Shown piece by piece: positions 44,480-52,540 of a DNA stretch of 52,540 nt. Source of the stretch: Granulosicoccus sp. (GTDB lineage: Bacteria; Pseudomonadota; Gammaproteobacteria; Granulosicoccales; Granulosicoccaceae); contig JAHDGK010000037.1 in the NCBI GenBank assembly GCA_020627685.1, positions 1 to 52,540 of the forward strand, written 5' to 3'. The position numbers were made by a program, and so were the translations under genes. The number at the start of each line of letters is the position of its first letter. Positions within the stretch are counted from its first letter, which is position 1. The notes below the pieces were generated by a model that did no database searches, was not told where the DNA came from, and was given only the letters and a program-made list of their open reading frames with translations.

Positions 44480-45271
44480 ATGTCTACACCGAAAAATGAA
44501 CCAGGCTCACTCACATCCTCTCAGGATATGACCGTGACCCTCTCAAGTAAGCCCACTGTCAAACTTTGGCATGGGCGCAAAAAAACAGAGAAACATGCCG
44601 GAGTTGTTGGCTTCGCTGGATTTTCAGCGTTGCTCAACAAACTGGGTCAAGCGGTCTCTCAGGATGATCCCTATGCGGACTATCATTTTCATCAGGTTGA
44701 GCAGGCCATCAATGACTTGGGTAATGAGCTTTCCGAGATAGCCGAAGATGTCGAAATTCAGATTAAACGGGTTACGACAGATGCAGCTAGCCTTCCATCC
44801 GTGACTAGTCAGGATCCGGTGATTGTGCCTGTCCGTTTCTCTTCTCCTCTTGCCTACCAGTTGTTGTATAAGCTCATCGCAGCCGACAAACTTATTGTCC
44901 GTCTACAGCAGGCGGCGCATATCGGCGTCATGCCAGCTACCGAAAAATTGAGCCACGTTAGCCGAATCGAGACCAAGTTTCGCTCGATTATGAACAAGCC
45001 TTTCTCGTACAAACACACTGGTGTTACCCGAGATCATGTCTCCTCAAATGCCCCTCAGTATGTCAAAGCGGTTAAGGAAATGGGTCCCATAGACGAGGCC
45101 TATTTGATAGGAACGCTTCGCTCAGATTTTGCACCCATGCTGCCATCTACCCGTCTAGCCACCATTCGTCAGATCATCTCAAATCCACCCTCTGATGGTT
45201 CGGCTAGCTTGGAGCAAGAGCTTTCAGCGATCAATGCAGGGGCTGATCAGCAGCTAGAAGCGACCAATTAA
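44480..45271 (+). CDS. ICE-type protein, PFL_4669 family (TIGR03761)
   Basis: The ATG at 44480 follows AAAAGGA and fits the family start. The 263-residue soluble protein has KLWHGRKKTEKHAGVVGFAGFSALLNKLGQAVSQDDPYADYHF near the start, then VRFSSPLAYQLLYKLIAADKLIVRLQQAAHIGVM. The dDPYAD motif and the paired helices are those of PFL_4669 proteins, found in order between DUF2857 and DUF3158 genes in PFGI-1 elements. Function unknown; its position suggests replication or maintenance. Confidence 0.78.
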   Translation: MSTPKNEPGSLTSSQDMTVTLSSKPTVKLWHGRKKTEKHAGVVGFAGFSALLNKLGQAVSQDDPYADYHFHQVEQAINDLGNELSEIAEDVEIQIKRVTTDAASLPSVTSQDPVIVPVRFSSPLAYQLLYKLIAADKLIVRLQQAAHIGVMPATEKLSHVSRIETKFRSIMNKPFSYKHTGVTRDHVSSNAPQYVKAVKEMGPIDEAYLIGTLRSDFAPMLPSTRLATIRQIISNPPSDGSASLEQELSAINAGADQQLEATN

Positions 45272-45294
45272 TCGTTGTTGAAGAATCAGTTTTT

Positions 45295-45380
45295 TGTGGC
45301 ACAACAGCGGAAAACCCTGTGGCACAACATGGGGTTTTAGTGTGGCACAGCATGGAAAATTCCCCGTGGCACAACATGGG
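45295..45380. repeat. Four direct repeats with 23-24 bp period
   Basis: Copies of (T/C)GTGGCACAACATGGG start at 45295, 45318, 45341 and 45365. The core TGGCACAaCA is invariant except for one A-to-G change in copy three; copy one diverges in the last five bases. Spacings of 23, 23 and 24 bp put them on one face of the helix, as for iterons. They lie right upstream of the DUF3158 start, so they are a binding array for an initiator or regulator. Confidence 0.8.
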
Positions 45381-45399
45381 AATACAGGCCCCTAAAAAA

Positions 45400-45843
45400 A
45401 TGGAATCCCCTTTAAACTTAATATTACCTTTTAAGGGTAATAAGGCATCGGCTCAACAGTCTCTGTTTTTGGCCAGGATGGATAGATATGAAAATGAACT
45501 TCATGCTCTTGGCCAAGAAGTTATTCAATTACTCTCAGACTCTCATCCAGAAGATTTTGAGTTATCGATAAACAAGAAATCTGTCGGGCAGGTCCTGCAA
45601 TATTTTTGGCGATTCTCTACCCGGAGTAGGGATAGGAAATATCACCGCTTACACTCAGAGCCGGTCATTCAATATCTGGCTGAGCGCAATATTCATGTCC
45701 AGCAAAAGGAATCACTCATTGCGATGGAAAGCGATCTTGTGGGAGTGAACTGCAATCTCCGTTTAGTCCATACGTTTCGATCAGTGCTTTCCTATCAACG
45801 CGAATCACGAGAGGCTGTCCAGGATGTATGGGCAAGATGGTGA
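45400..45843 (+). CDS. DUF3158-family protein
   Basis: The 147-residue protein reads LNLILPFKGNKASAQQSLFLARMDRYENELHALGQEVIQLL, then FWRFSTRSRDRKYHRLHSEPVIQYLAERN. This pattern and its place after a PFL_4669 gene fit DUF3158. ATG 45400 is preferred because the earlier in-frame starts (45319 and 45376) lie inside the repeat array. In related elements the neighbour is a single-strand DNA-binding protein, not seen here. It ends with SYQRESREAVQDVWARW. Confidence 0.7.
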   Translation: MESPLNLILPFKGNKASAQQSLFLARMDRYENELHALGQEVIQLLSDSHPEDFELSINKKSVGQVLQYFWRFSTRSRDRKYHRLHSEPVIQYLAERNIHVQQKESLIAMESDLVGVNCNLRLVHTFRSVLSYQRESREAVQDVWARW

Positions 45844-46119
45844 GCTATGATAATCGGCTCGAATCTAGCTTGACCGTTCCAATACGCTCTGCCAAACTAT
45901 TTAGGCTTCTATAAACTCTAACGAGTTATTTTTGATCTTCTGATCACTTTAATATTGGCCATTCAACTTTAGGCTGGCCCCCTTGCGAGGAATTTATCCT
46001 TGCATCTTCTAACCTTCGCTTTTGCTTAAGCGTCTTTTGAACTGACACTCAGCCGTGTCATTCCTCATTCAACCAGTTTGGCAAGCGTTAATCCAAGTGC
46101 CTGTTCTTGGGTATTTTGA
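45844..46119. other. Intergenic region with nested inverted repeat (candidate oriT part)
   Basis: No gene is seen. An inverted repeat with 13-bp arms (one mismatch), GCAAGCGTTAATC at 46081-46093 and GATTAGCGCTTGC at 46118-46130, encloses a second stem CCAAG / CTTGG (46093-46097 and 46106-46110). Another pair GGCCA / TGGCC lies near 45957-45980. Confidence 0.5.
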
Positions 46120-46377
46120 TTAGCGCTTGCGGTTAAACCTCTTGAAAACCTGACAGTAGGCTCGGCTGCCTAGCGAGCAAATCAATCTCGCGATAGTAAT
46201 TTCAATACGAGCGGCTTTTGTGTGGCGAAGCCATGCCAAGGTTTGAACCTCTTTTAACAGGTCCAATTCGCAAGAGGGTAGATCCTGAGAATCCTCTCTT
46301 AGTGGGTCACTATCAAACGATGAGAAGTCGCTAATCTCAAGCTCCTCAACGAGCATACAAGAATTGATATCCCCCAT
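46120..46377 (-). CDS. Possible small protein
   Basis: An 85-codon frame starting at ATG 46377, without a clear ribosome binding site. The sequence is acidic at the start (LVEELEISDFSSFDSDPLREDSQDLP) and basic at the end (CQVFKRFNRKR). It resembles no family I know. Its 3' end overlaps the nested inverted repeat, so it may be chance. Confidence 0.3.
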   Translation of the reverse strand: MGDINSCMLVEELEISDFSSFDSDPLREDSQDLPSCELDLLKEVQTLAWLRHTKAARIEITIARLICSLGSRAYCQVFKRFNRKR

Positions 46378-46679
46378 GGCTTTGGCAACAACGACATTGC
46401 CATGGGATCTTATCTCTTCTCATGTTTCTCTGAGGTGGGTCATGTCCAATAGCTAGTGGATGGACAGCTGAATCCAGAGGATGGACAGCTTTGTAACGCT
46501 TGGATGGACAGCTCTACATGACTGATGTATTTCCGGGTCTACACGATTGAACCCGCAATCTCACCCTTGTAGCCAGAATCTTAATTACCCTTTTTCTTTG
46601 AGCGTATCCACGTTAGACCACATCTAATTGACGAGGTCTGAATGGATAGCTAGTCCATTGAACAGGTGCCAATTACTTC
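46378..46679. promoter_or_regulatory. Non-coding region upstream of traD with direct repeats
   Basis: This 302-bp region has no supported gene. It includes three GGATGGACAGCT repeats and the likely traD promoter further right (46560-46660). A partial inverted copy TGTCCA is at 46444-46449. Confidence 0.5.
46458..46513. repeat. Three direct repeats GGATGGACAGCT
   Basis: Identical 12-bp copies start at 46458, 46479 and 46502, spaced 21 and 23 bp. A related GAATGGATAGCT is near 46640. The helical spacing suggests a protein-binding array in the control region of traD or part of oriT. Confidence 0.8.
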
Positions 46680-48728
46680 ATGGCTCAACATCCATTAGAG
46701 GTTTTCTTACGCCCACCCATAGAGCTTTGGTCCGCGTTTGCAGCCTTTCTCGCGTTCTCAGTTTGCATACTGTATCCGTCATTTTTTTTGATGACACCCA
46801 TGATTTCGTATGCGACTGGATTGATGTTCTTGTTCCTGTGTATCTTGCGAGTGATTCATGCGCTCAGAGTAATTCGGTATCAGAGACACCTTCGTCGTCT
46901 ACCCAGGTTTTCGATGTCATCCAGGCAGATACCTTGTTATAAAAAATACCTCTATCTTGGACACGGATTTCTCTGGGGTCAGAAGCATACACAGAGACTC
47001 AAAGATACCCATTCTCCATCAGCTAAGAAATACTTATCTCCACCAGCGACACAGGGTGTGGTTCGTCGAATTGAATTAGCACTGGATGGTACGCCGTTAA
47101 GATTCATAGTAAAGCTGACATCCAAAGATCATGTCCTAAATCCCTTTCGGCCAGAGCCAGCTGTGGGTGGTAATCCAGCCATACATGCCGTAGAACTTGA
47201 TGAAGAAAAAGTTCTACTTCCGATGTCAGAGCGTGTAGGGCACATGCTTGTTCTAGGTACTACTCGTGTTGGTAAGACCCGTCTAGCCGAGATTCTGATC
47301 GAGCAGGATATTCGACGAGGGGAGGGGCCGGTAATAGTCTTTGATCCTAAATCAGATGCTGGCCTGTTGAGTCGGATGTACTCCTCTGCAAAGCGCCATG
47401 ATCGAGAGGATGACTTCTACGTTTTCCATCTTGGAGCACCAGATATATCAGCTCGCTATAACGCGATAGGAAACTTTGCTCGGATCACGGAGATAGCTGG
47501 TCGTATATCGGGGCAGCTTTCTGCAGAGGGCAATAGTGCAGCGTTTAAAGAATTCGCCTGGCGTTTCATTAACATTGTTGCCAGAGCTCTCGTCTCATTG
47601 GGACAACGTCCCGACTACAACAATATTCTTCGGTACGTTACCGATATAGAACCTTTGTGGGTTGAATACATGGATTGGTGGCTACCCAAAAATGCCGATT
47701 ATGGTTGGGTGGAGGATCTTAATGATTTGATAGCGACTGTAGAGGCTCATAACAGAAAGAATCCCCGATTTGCCAAGCACTCTAATCCGCGCACCGAAGC
47801 CATGCGAATGTATGTCGAACGAATGGTCGTGTCAGATCCTATCGTTCTGGGTCTGCTCTCCGCGTTGCGTTATGACAAGACATACTTCGACAAGCTAGTT
47901 GCTTCGTTACTGCCTCTGCTTGAGAAGTTGACGACGGGTCAGATTGGAAAATTGTTGGCCCCAGATTACTTTGATACTAACGATGAGCGACCGATCTTCG
48001 ATTGGATGCAAATTATCCGTAAGCGTGGGATTGTCTATATCGGACTCGATGCGATGACTGATACCGAGGTAGCCAGTGCTGTCGGTAATTCCATGTTCTC
48101 TGATCTTGTCTCGACAGCCGGTGGTATCTACAAGCACGGGTATGAGCACGGTATGTTAGATGGGCGTTCTTTAGCGTTGCCCAAAATCTGTTTGCATGCA
48201 GATGAATTCAACGAGCTAATGGGTGATGAATTCTTGCCCATGGTAAACAAGTCGGGCGGTGCGGGGATGCAGATTACGGCCTACACACAATCTCGTGGAG
48301 ATATCGAGGCACGATTAGGCAGTCAGGCTAAGGCTAGACAGGTGGAGGGAAACTTCAATAATTTGATTGTTCTTCGTGTCAAAGAGCGTCAAACGGCAGA
48401 GCTCCTAACTGATCAATTACCGGAGGTGGAGATCTCGGTCAAGATGACTGTTTCAGGAGCCTCAGATTCCTCGGATACTGATACATCAATCGACTTCACT
48501 TCTAACACGCAAGATCGAATCTCTACCTTGCCAGTACCCATGTTGGATCCCAGCAGCATCACCTCACTACCGAAAGGCCAGGCTTTCTGTTTGCTAGATG
48601 GCGGTAACCTTTACAAGGTTAGATTTCCATTACCCAAAGAAGAGGACGATGGAATGCCTACAGACCTACAGGGTTTGATCCAAGAAATGCAGAGGAAGTA
48701 CAACACTTCCGAAAGTTGGTGGTTGTAG
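46680..48728 (+). CDS. traD: T4SS coupling protein TraD (SXT/TOL type)
   Basis: The 682-residue VirD4-like coupling protein brings the relaxosome to the T4SS. It has two N-terminal membrane helices (about 17-34 and 40-60) and Walker A GTTRVGKT at 193-200, with VIVFDPKSDAGLL after it. Walker B lies near CLHADEFNELMGDEFLPM, with GGAGMQITAYTQS next. The layout and its neighbour DUF4400 fit the TraD of MPF-G and SXT-type systems. It is intact and starts the right-hand transfer operon. Confidence 0.88.
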   Translation: MAQHPLEVFLRPPIELWSAFAAFLAFSVCILYPSFFLMTPMISYATGLMFLFLCILRVIHALRVIRYQRHLRRLPRFSMSSRQIPCYKKYLYLGHGFLWGQKHTQRLKDTHSPSAKKYLSPPATQGVVRRIELALDGTPLRFIVKLTSKDHVLNPFRPEPAVGGNPAIHAVELDEEKVLLPMSERVGHMLVLGTTRVGKTRLAEILIEQDIRRGEGPVIVFDPKSDAGLLSRMYSSAKRHDREDDFYVFHLGAPDISARYNAIGNFARITEIAGRISGQLSAEGNSAAFKEFAWRFINIVARALVSLGQRPDYNNILRYVTDIEPLWVEYMDWWLPKNADYGWVEDLNDLIATVEAHNRKNPRFAKHSNPRTEAMRMYVERMVVSDPIVLGLLSALRYDKTYFDKLVASLLPLLEKLTTGQIGKLLAPDYFDTNDERPIFDWMQIIRKRGIVYIGLDAMTDTEVASAVGNSMFSDLVSTAGGIYKHGYEHGMLDGRSLALPKICLHADEFNELMGDEFLPMVNKSGGAGMQITAYTQSRGDIEARLGSQAKARQVEGNFNNLIVLRVKERQTAELLTDQLPEVEISVKMTVSGASDSSDTDTSIDFTSNTQDRISTLPVPMLDPSSITSLPKGQAFCLLDGGNLYKVRFPLPKEEDDGMPTDLQGLIQEMQRKYNTSESWWL

Positions 48729-48732
48729 GTCC

Positions 48733-49467
48733 ATGTCTAATAACTCACCACCGGCACCACCAAGTCGCACAGGACTTTTCTTTAAGTTTGTTGAGTTCTT
48801 ATTCAAAGTATTTTCGTTGGTCATAATCTCCGCGGTAATGACAGTCTGTATTGAGTGGATTGGAATGGCCTATTACTTTGAGGATAGAGGTTATAAGGAT
48901 TACGAACATGCCCAGGAGATGATGGTCAGCGAGTACGAACACTTTACTGGCTATATCCAGAGGGGAGACTCACAGGTTTTCTTGATGAGAAAAACGACAG
49001 ATCTCATTAGGGGTGTTCACCATTACCTGCTTGTGGACTCCACATTCTTTTCGATACTCACCACGGCAAGACTTCCTTACTTTAGAGATACCGGGCTAGA
49101 GCGTTACTTCAGGAGTCTCATCATCGAGTATTACATGTATGGTATGGCTGCAGCCCATATTCTTGTGGTGTTCTTTATTAGACTTTGCATACTGATCCTC
49201 TCGTTCCCAAGCTTTTTGTTATTTGCATTTGTCGGTCTTGCAGAGGGATTGATCCAGCGTGATCTCAGGCGTTTGGGTGGTGGGAATGAATCTGGTTACA
49301 TCTATCATTGGGCAAAGAGACTAACGTTTCCTGTCATCTCTCTGTGTTGGGTTGTCTACCTTTCGATACCAGGAAGTATCCATCCCAATTACATTATCAC
49401 TCCATTTTCGTTTCTCTTTGGCGTTCTTATTATGGTAATGGCGAGTAAATTTAAAAAATATGTCTAA
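48733..49467 (+). CDS. Integrating-conjugative-element membrane protein, PFL_4697/DUF4400 family (TIGR03747)
   Basis: The 244-residue inner-membrane protein follows traD by four bases. It has four hydrophobic stretches (about 18-42, 136-160, 162-178 and 200-240) and a large periplasmic loop with YKDYEHAQEMMVSEYEHF. The EDRGYxxxEHAQ and GLAEGLIQRDLRRLGGGNESGYIYHWAKR motifs identify the DUF4400/TIGR03747 family, constant partners of this TraD. Probably assists the coupling protein. Confidence 0.85.
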   Translation: MSNNSPPAPPSRTGLFFKFVEFLFKVFSLVIISAVMTVCIEWIGMAYYFEDRGYKDYEHAQEMMVSEYEHFTGYIQRGDSQVFLMRKTTDLIRGVHHYLLVDSTFFSILTTARLPYFRDTGLERYFRSLIIEYYMYGMAAAHILVVFFIRLCILILSFPSFLLFAFVGLAEGLIQRDLRRLGGGNESGYIYHWAKRLTFPVISLCWVVYLSIPGSIHPNYIITPFSFLFGVLIMVMASKFKKYV

Positions 49468-50134
49468 ATCAACGACTTTAAAAAAGACCAGGCAGATCTT
49501 GGCGGTGCTATCACTTTGTGGTTTCTTGCACGGATGTTCATCCTCGGATGGTGTATCCTCTTCTGCTGGTTTACAGGACGGATCTTCACAGACATTGCTT
49601 GGTAGGGCAGAGTTTGAAAGCGTCATGATCAATTCAACCTCTCGTGGCATTTTCTGGCAGGGTAATGCTCAGATGCCAGCACTGGATACGTATGAGGAAC
49701 TTTATGGTTATGAGCCTCAATCATTCGATATGGTAGATATAGCTGATTATTGTCATGTTCTTATCACGACCTCTACAGGGTTTGATTTGTATTTGGAATT
49801 TGGATCTGACGTTTTCCGCGAAGGACAATTCACGGTTAAGAACGATCGTTTTAGATACGATGGCGATACATTGAGTGGTGTCTTCAGTGCTTCTCATCGT
49901 TTGGCAGACAGCACCGGGGATAAGATGTTGCTAGTCACCGTGTACAACGACGATTTGAGAAGCATTGGTCAAGTAAAGTTACAGCAAGAGTTTGGCCCTC
50001 TCATAGAGGCAGATCTATTTCCAGAGAATCGTACGATGGAGTTTTCAGTGGGTGAATCGGGTGTCTTTGAGAGTCCGCTTGTTACTTATGGGAAGATCAC
50101 ATCGATTACCTCTTATGCTGATTGTCCTTCATAG
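49460..50134 (+). CDS. Lipoprotein of the traD operon
   Basis: The 224-residue protein has a lipoprotein signal (ILAVLSLCGFLHGCSS) and a beta-rich mature part with FDLYLEFGSDVFREGQFTVKNDRFRYDGDTLSGVFSASH and KLQQEFGPLIEADLF. It overlaps the DUF4400 gene by eight bases, so it is made with traD. No family was recognised. It may be an outer-membrane component, for example surface exclusion or a channel part. Confidence 0.6.
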   Translation: MSKSTTLKKTRQILAVLSLCGFLHGCSSSDGVSSSAGLQDGSSQTLLGRAEFESVMINSTSRGIFWQGNAQMPALDTYEELYGYEPQSFDMVDIADYCHVLITTSTGFDLYLEFGSDVFREGQFTVKNDRFRYDGDTLSGVFSASHRLADSTGDKMLLVTVYNDDLRSIGQVKLQQEFGPLIEADLFPENRTMEFSVGESGVFESPLVTYGKITSITSYADCPS

Positions 50135-50160
50135 ATTCTGATCGTTCAGCCACCTAAGCC

Positions 50161-50190
50161 ATCCGGGTGGTTAATGCCCGGATATTATAT
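50161..50190 (+). terminator. Possible terminator of the traD operon
   Basis: A 7-bp stem ATCCGGG / CCCGGAT with a 9-base loop lies 27 bases after the lipoprotein stop. The tail ATTATATTGT is only moderately T-rich. Confidence 0.5.
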
Positions 50191-50278
50191 TGTCTGACTT
50201 AGATATTCTCTAGAACGTTATTTCAGTTCCGTTTAATTTCTCCCCTGGCAAGCCACACAACCATAGGAAGCGACAATC

Positions 50279-50725
50279 ATGAATTCATTTGATGCAATGC
50301 CTCTCCATTATCAATTCGCTGTTTTGATAGTCGCGTGTTTTTCCCTTTATCACATCGTTCGTTGGCTTTATAAAGTTTCACAGATGTTTATCAATAGCAA
50401 AGGTACGGGTGTGCCAAAGCTGTTGTGTGTTACGGGTGTTATTTCATTGATGGCGGTACTTTTTTTGGATTTGAACCATGAACTGCACAGTGCTCTAATC
50501 TTTCTGACCTGTATGCAGTTTCTTATCTCGATAGCGCTGTACGCCAACTATGTGGTTTCACAGGATCTAGATGACCATGGGCGTTTAAAGAGAAAGAAGA
50601 CGAACGGCTCGTCCACTATGGATATCTATGACACGATCAATCAGAAAGTAGCGATGGTTGATGGTGTTTATGCCTATTTCATCCAGTCAATCGTTGGCCT
50701 GTTAAAGCGTATAAGAAAACGATAG
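50279..50725 (+). CDS. Small inner-membrane protein
   Basis: A 148-residue protein with three membrane helices (about 11-28, 47-63, 73-92) and a basic C-terminal tail with KRKKTNGSS and a final KRIRKR. It starts at ATG 50279 (GGAAGCG upstream). No family was recognised. It stands alone behind the traD operon. Confidence 0.55.
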   Translation: MNSFDAMPLHYQFAVLIVACFSLYHIVRWLYKVSQMFINSKGTGVPKLLCVTGVISLMAVLFLDLNHELHSALIFLTCMQFLISIALYANYVVSQDLDDHGRLKRKKTNGSSTMDIYDTINQKVAMVDGVYAYFIQSIVGLLKRIRKR

Positions 50726-50981
50726 TTAAACCTGGTTCTCTCTGCTCGTTGTCTTACTTTGATCCTGTATTACGAATTCATCTAGTTCCCCTGGTTTTAG
50801 TACGATGGAAACTCACACTACGGGTTGTCCATTCAATATCTTGTTTTTGTAGCGGGTGTTGTAAAACCAAATATCGATCTGTATATCTGTACCCAATCTA
50901 GCCGGGTGTCAGTGGTTCAATGATCCAGATTATCCTAATCACCGGGTTAGCCATCATTAATAAGACAAAACGGTGTTTTCT

Positions 50982-51419
50982 ATGAAAGACGATTTAAAAG
51001 AGGCTACTCTGATCTTTCGACAAGAGGATAGAGCGGCAGTGGATGAGATCATTCGATCGCATATGTTGAGCAAATATACGGAGGATGAGACTGAGGATTC
51101 AACGCTCACTCTATCCTTCAACTGTGAAGGTGATATTGGGAAGATCATCTCTTCGGTGATTGATCAGTTGGTTTTTCGTACTATTGCGTTTAGTTTCTAT
51201 TGGGAATCATCAGATCCCGATGTGGGTGGTGAGCGTCATTTACGTAACGCTCAGGGCCAGACAAAGGTTTGGGAGTTCAGTGCACGGGAAAAGGGGCATG
51301 TCGATATTGAGTCTGTACGAGAAGCGGCATCCATGGGAGACACAGCTGTTTGGAATCTTATCGACCAGGTTGATGAGCAGTATGTTCCATGGTCCTGGGA
51401 TCAGAAAGTCGCTGCCTAA
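50982..51419 (+). CDS. Unrecognised soluble protein
   Basis: A 145-residue, acidic protein without signal or membrane segments. Start chosen at ATG 50982; a GTG three codons upstream is in frame. It contains EDRAAVDEIIRSHMLSKYTEDETEDSTLTLSFNCEG and ends EQYVPWSWDQKVAA. It is preceded by a 247-bp non-coding gap and convergent with the next gene. Confidence 0.5.
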   Translation: MKDDLKEATLIFRQEDRAAVDEIIRSHMLSKYTEDETEDSTLTLSFNCEGDIGKIISSVIDQLVFRTIAFSFYWESSDPDVGGERHLRNAQGQTKVWEFSAREKGHVDIESVREAASMGDTAVWNLIDQVDEQYVPWSWDQKVAA

Positions 51420-51488
51420 TCGATGACGCTGATTAGCGATCTTCCATCATCTCTGGACAGCGGTGTTTGATTATCCAAGAGTTGTTTT

Positions 51489-52115
51489 CTAGCGTCGGAT
51501 GAGATAACAGTTTGTCGAGAATGGAAATAGGAATATCAGTGATAAGAGCAATATTGCTGGGGATATCGTTATGGCCAAAAGGCATATAGTGGGAACAATC
51601 CCGTGGAGTAGGGCAGGTTGCTTTTTCATGTCCTGGTGACTGTTCTTTAGTGCCTGCCCCAGTTTTTGTTTCTCGATAATGATTCTGGGGATGAATGTCC
51701 AACCGATCATTGCCATCAATGCACAGAAGATCGAAAGGTCCACTAGTGCTGCCTTTTTCGGGTCGTATGTTTCGCTGGGTATTGCTACTGAATAGCCTAT
51801 TAAGCTATGGCTGACGATGTCTGTCACCACCCATAGTGTCATTCCAAACAAGGTGAGTCTTACCCATGGGCCATACCCGGAGTTTCGGAATACGTCAAAT
51901 GGCCTCTCACCTTTGATTAGGGCGTAACTGTGCATCGCCCCAAAAGCGAATATCACCGGTAACACTGCTAGAATCACGATCCCTTTAACATTAGCATTGA
52001 TCGAGTACATCAGCATCAGTGTGCACAGTATGATGAAAAACACAGTGATGCCGGCCAGGGACACCGAGAATGAAGAGCGTATTAGGTTCACAGCTGCTGT
52101 ATTCATCAGTTTCAT
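51489..52115 (-). CDS. Unrecognised polytopic membrane protein
   Basis: A 208-residue protein with about five membrane helices (about 16-38, 42-66, 86-105, 127-145, 173-198). Basic loops contain IIIEKQKLGQALKNSHQDMKKQ. No family was recognised. Its promoter should be in the non-coding right end of the window. Confidence 0.5.
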   Translation of the reverse strand: MKLMNTAAVNLIRSSFSVSLAGITVFFIILCTLMLMYSINANVKGIVILAVLPVIFAFGAMHSYALIKGERPFDVFRNSGYGPWVRLTLFGMTLWVVTDIVSHSLIGYSVAIPSETYDPKKAALVDLSIFCALMAMIGWTFIPRIIIEKQKLGQALKNSHQDMKKQPALLHGIVPTICLLAITISPAILLLSLIFLFPFSTNCYLIRR

Positions 52116-52540
52116 AAATCGGGACTTCCTTTGCCTGTCAAGTAAAAGATCGCAAGATTGTCTATATTTTGATAGGATAAAAATCAGGAGAAGGGCACCG
52201 GTGGCTTGAAATATCCTACACCAAGCTCATCTCTACCATATTTTGTGCCGTTTTTCTTTTTTTGAAAATCGGTCTTAATAGGTTCCTCTCATTGAGCTCT
52301 TAAACGAGGAACTGATTGCTGCGGCATTCGGGCTCAATTTAAAAATGATCATCCATTGATGATTTCTACCGCATCCTTTGATGCTTACCGTACTTTGATT
52401 CACTGAATTCGTTCAGTGCTTTCTCTGTGGTGTGTTTTGGTCTTCTTCCATACACATCTATCTCATAGGTAGTTAATCAACTACCACTTCAACCCCCGTC
52501 CAAACGACTCCCTAAGTACCTTCAGCTAGTTCTGTTGGGC
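52116..52540. other. Right-end non-coding stretch
   Basis: I see no gene or strong structure. The right end does not join the open kfrA-like frame at the left end into a full-length gene, so the window is probably not a complete circle. Confidence 0.4.

Noticed and set aside
46628-46942. Plus-strand frame of 104 codons at the start of traD
   Set aside because: It overlaps the traD membrane region in another frame; traD has the family signature.
1-52540. Whole window as a closed circle with kfrA spanning the ends
   Set aside because: Joining the right end to the left end meets a stop 28 bases before the junction and gives no start or DNA-binding domain for the kfrA-like gene.
1-52540. Integrated ICE rather than plasmid
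   Set aside because: T4SS genes are of ICE type, but no integrase, excisionase or att repeat is visible, while an iteron replicon and type Ia par operon are. A part outside the window could still change this.

Overview
The window is the backbone of a large conjugative plasmid, most likely from a gammaproteobacterium with moderate GC. It joins an iteron replicon (Rep_3-type initiator beside 12 directly repeated CCCCGATCCACTCACCT sites) and a type Ia ParA/ParB partition operon to a nearly complete PFGI-1/ICEHin1056-like (MPF-G) type IV secretion system. It also carries a MobH-type (TraI_2/HD) relaxase and a TraD coupling protein. No integrase or att site was seen, so a plasmid fits better than an integrated ICE. 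No antibiotic or metal resistance gene was recognised. The host genus cannot be fixed from the sequence.

Layout from left to right. 1-3500: end of a KfrA-like coiled-coil protein, the replication initiator (minus) and the iteron origin. 3535-5574 (minus): a TraU-like (TIGR03756) transfer protein with a large central insert, separated from its usual cluster. 6131-20376 (plus): one long T4SS operon in the order PilL-like, lipoprotein, PFL_4693, lytic transglycosylase, PFL_4695, RAQPRD, PFL_4701, pilin-like PFL_4702, DUF3487, VirB8-like PFL_4703, PFL_4704, VirB10/TraB-like PFL_4705, lipoprotein, VirB4-like ATPase, small membrane protein, PFL_4711, TraG-N. Most junctions overlap by 4 or more bases.

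20480-36200 is accessory and rich in signalling. It holds a small membrane protein, a candidate small RNA with a strong terminator, a NYN nuclease-like gene and a hybrid histidine kinase. A three-gene sensory cassette follows: a Fis-HTH regulator that looks like a degenerate sigma-54 activator, an ABC_sub_bind-type periplasmic protein and a histidine kinase. Next comes a minus-strand island with a lipoprotein carrying a toxin-like C-terminus, an immunity-like protein, an unknown gene and a split ankyrin-repeat gene. It ends with an IS66 copy that appears to cut a winged-helix regulator, a 36-residue membrane peptide, a tandem-receiver response regulator and an HTH protein.

36355-45843 holds mobilisation and maintenance genes: relaxase, a FitA/FitB-like pair whose PIN partner has lost catalytic acids, ParA, ParB, a ParB-like protein with no CTPase domain facing a TIGR03764 ParB-family gene across two 14-bp palindromes, then DUF2857, PFL_4669 and DUF3158 genes. 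The stretch 45290-46680 contains two further arrays of short direct repeats at 21-24 bp spacing and a nested inverted repeat, a plausible place for oriT or a second control region. 46680-50134 carries TraD, its PFL_4697/DUF4400 partner and a lipoprotein. The rest is small unrecognised genes, mostly membrane proteins.

The most unusual parts are the lipoprotein toxin/immunity/ankyrin island, the three-gene sensory cassette with its degenerate activator, the inactive-looking PIN protein built into the par operon, the CTPase-less ParB with palindromes, and the three unrelated repeat arrays. All family names come from reading the proteins by eye; no database search was run.
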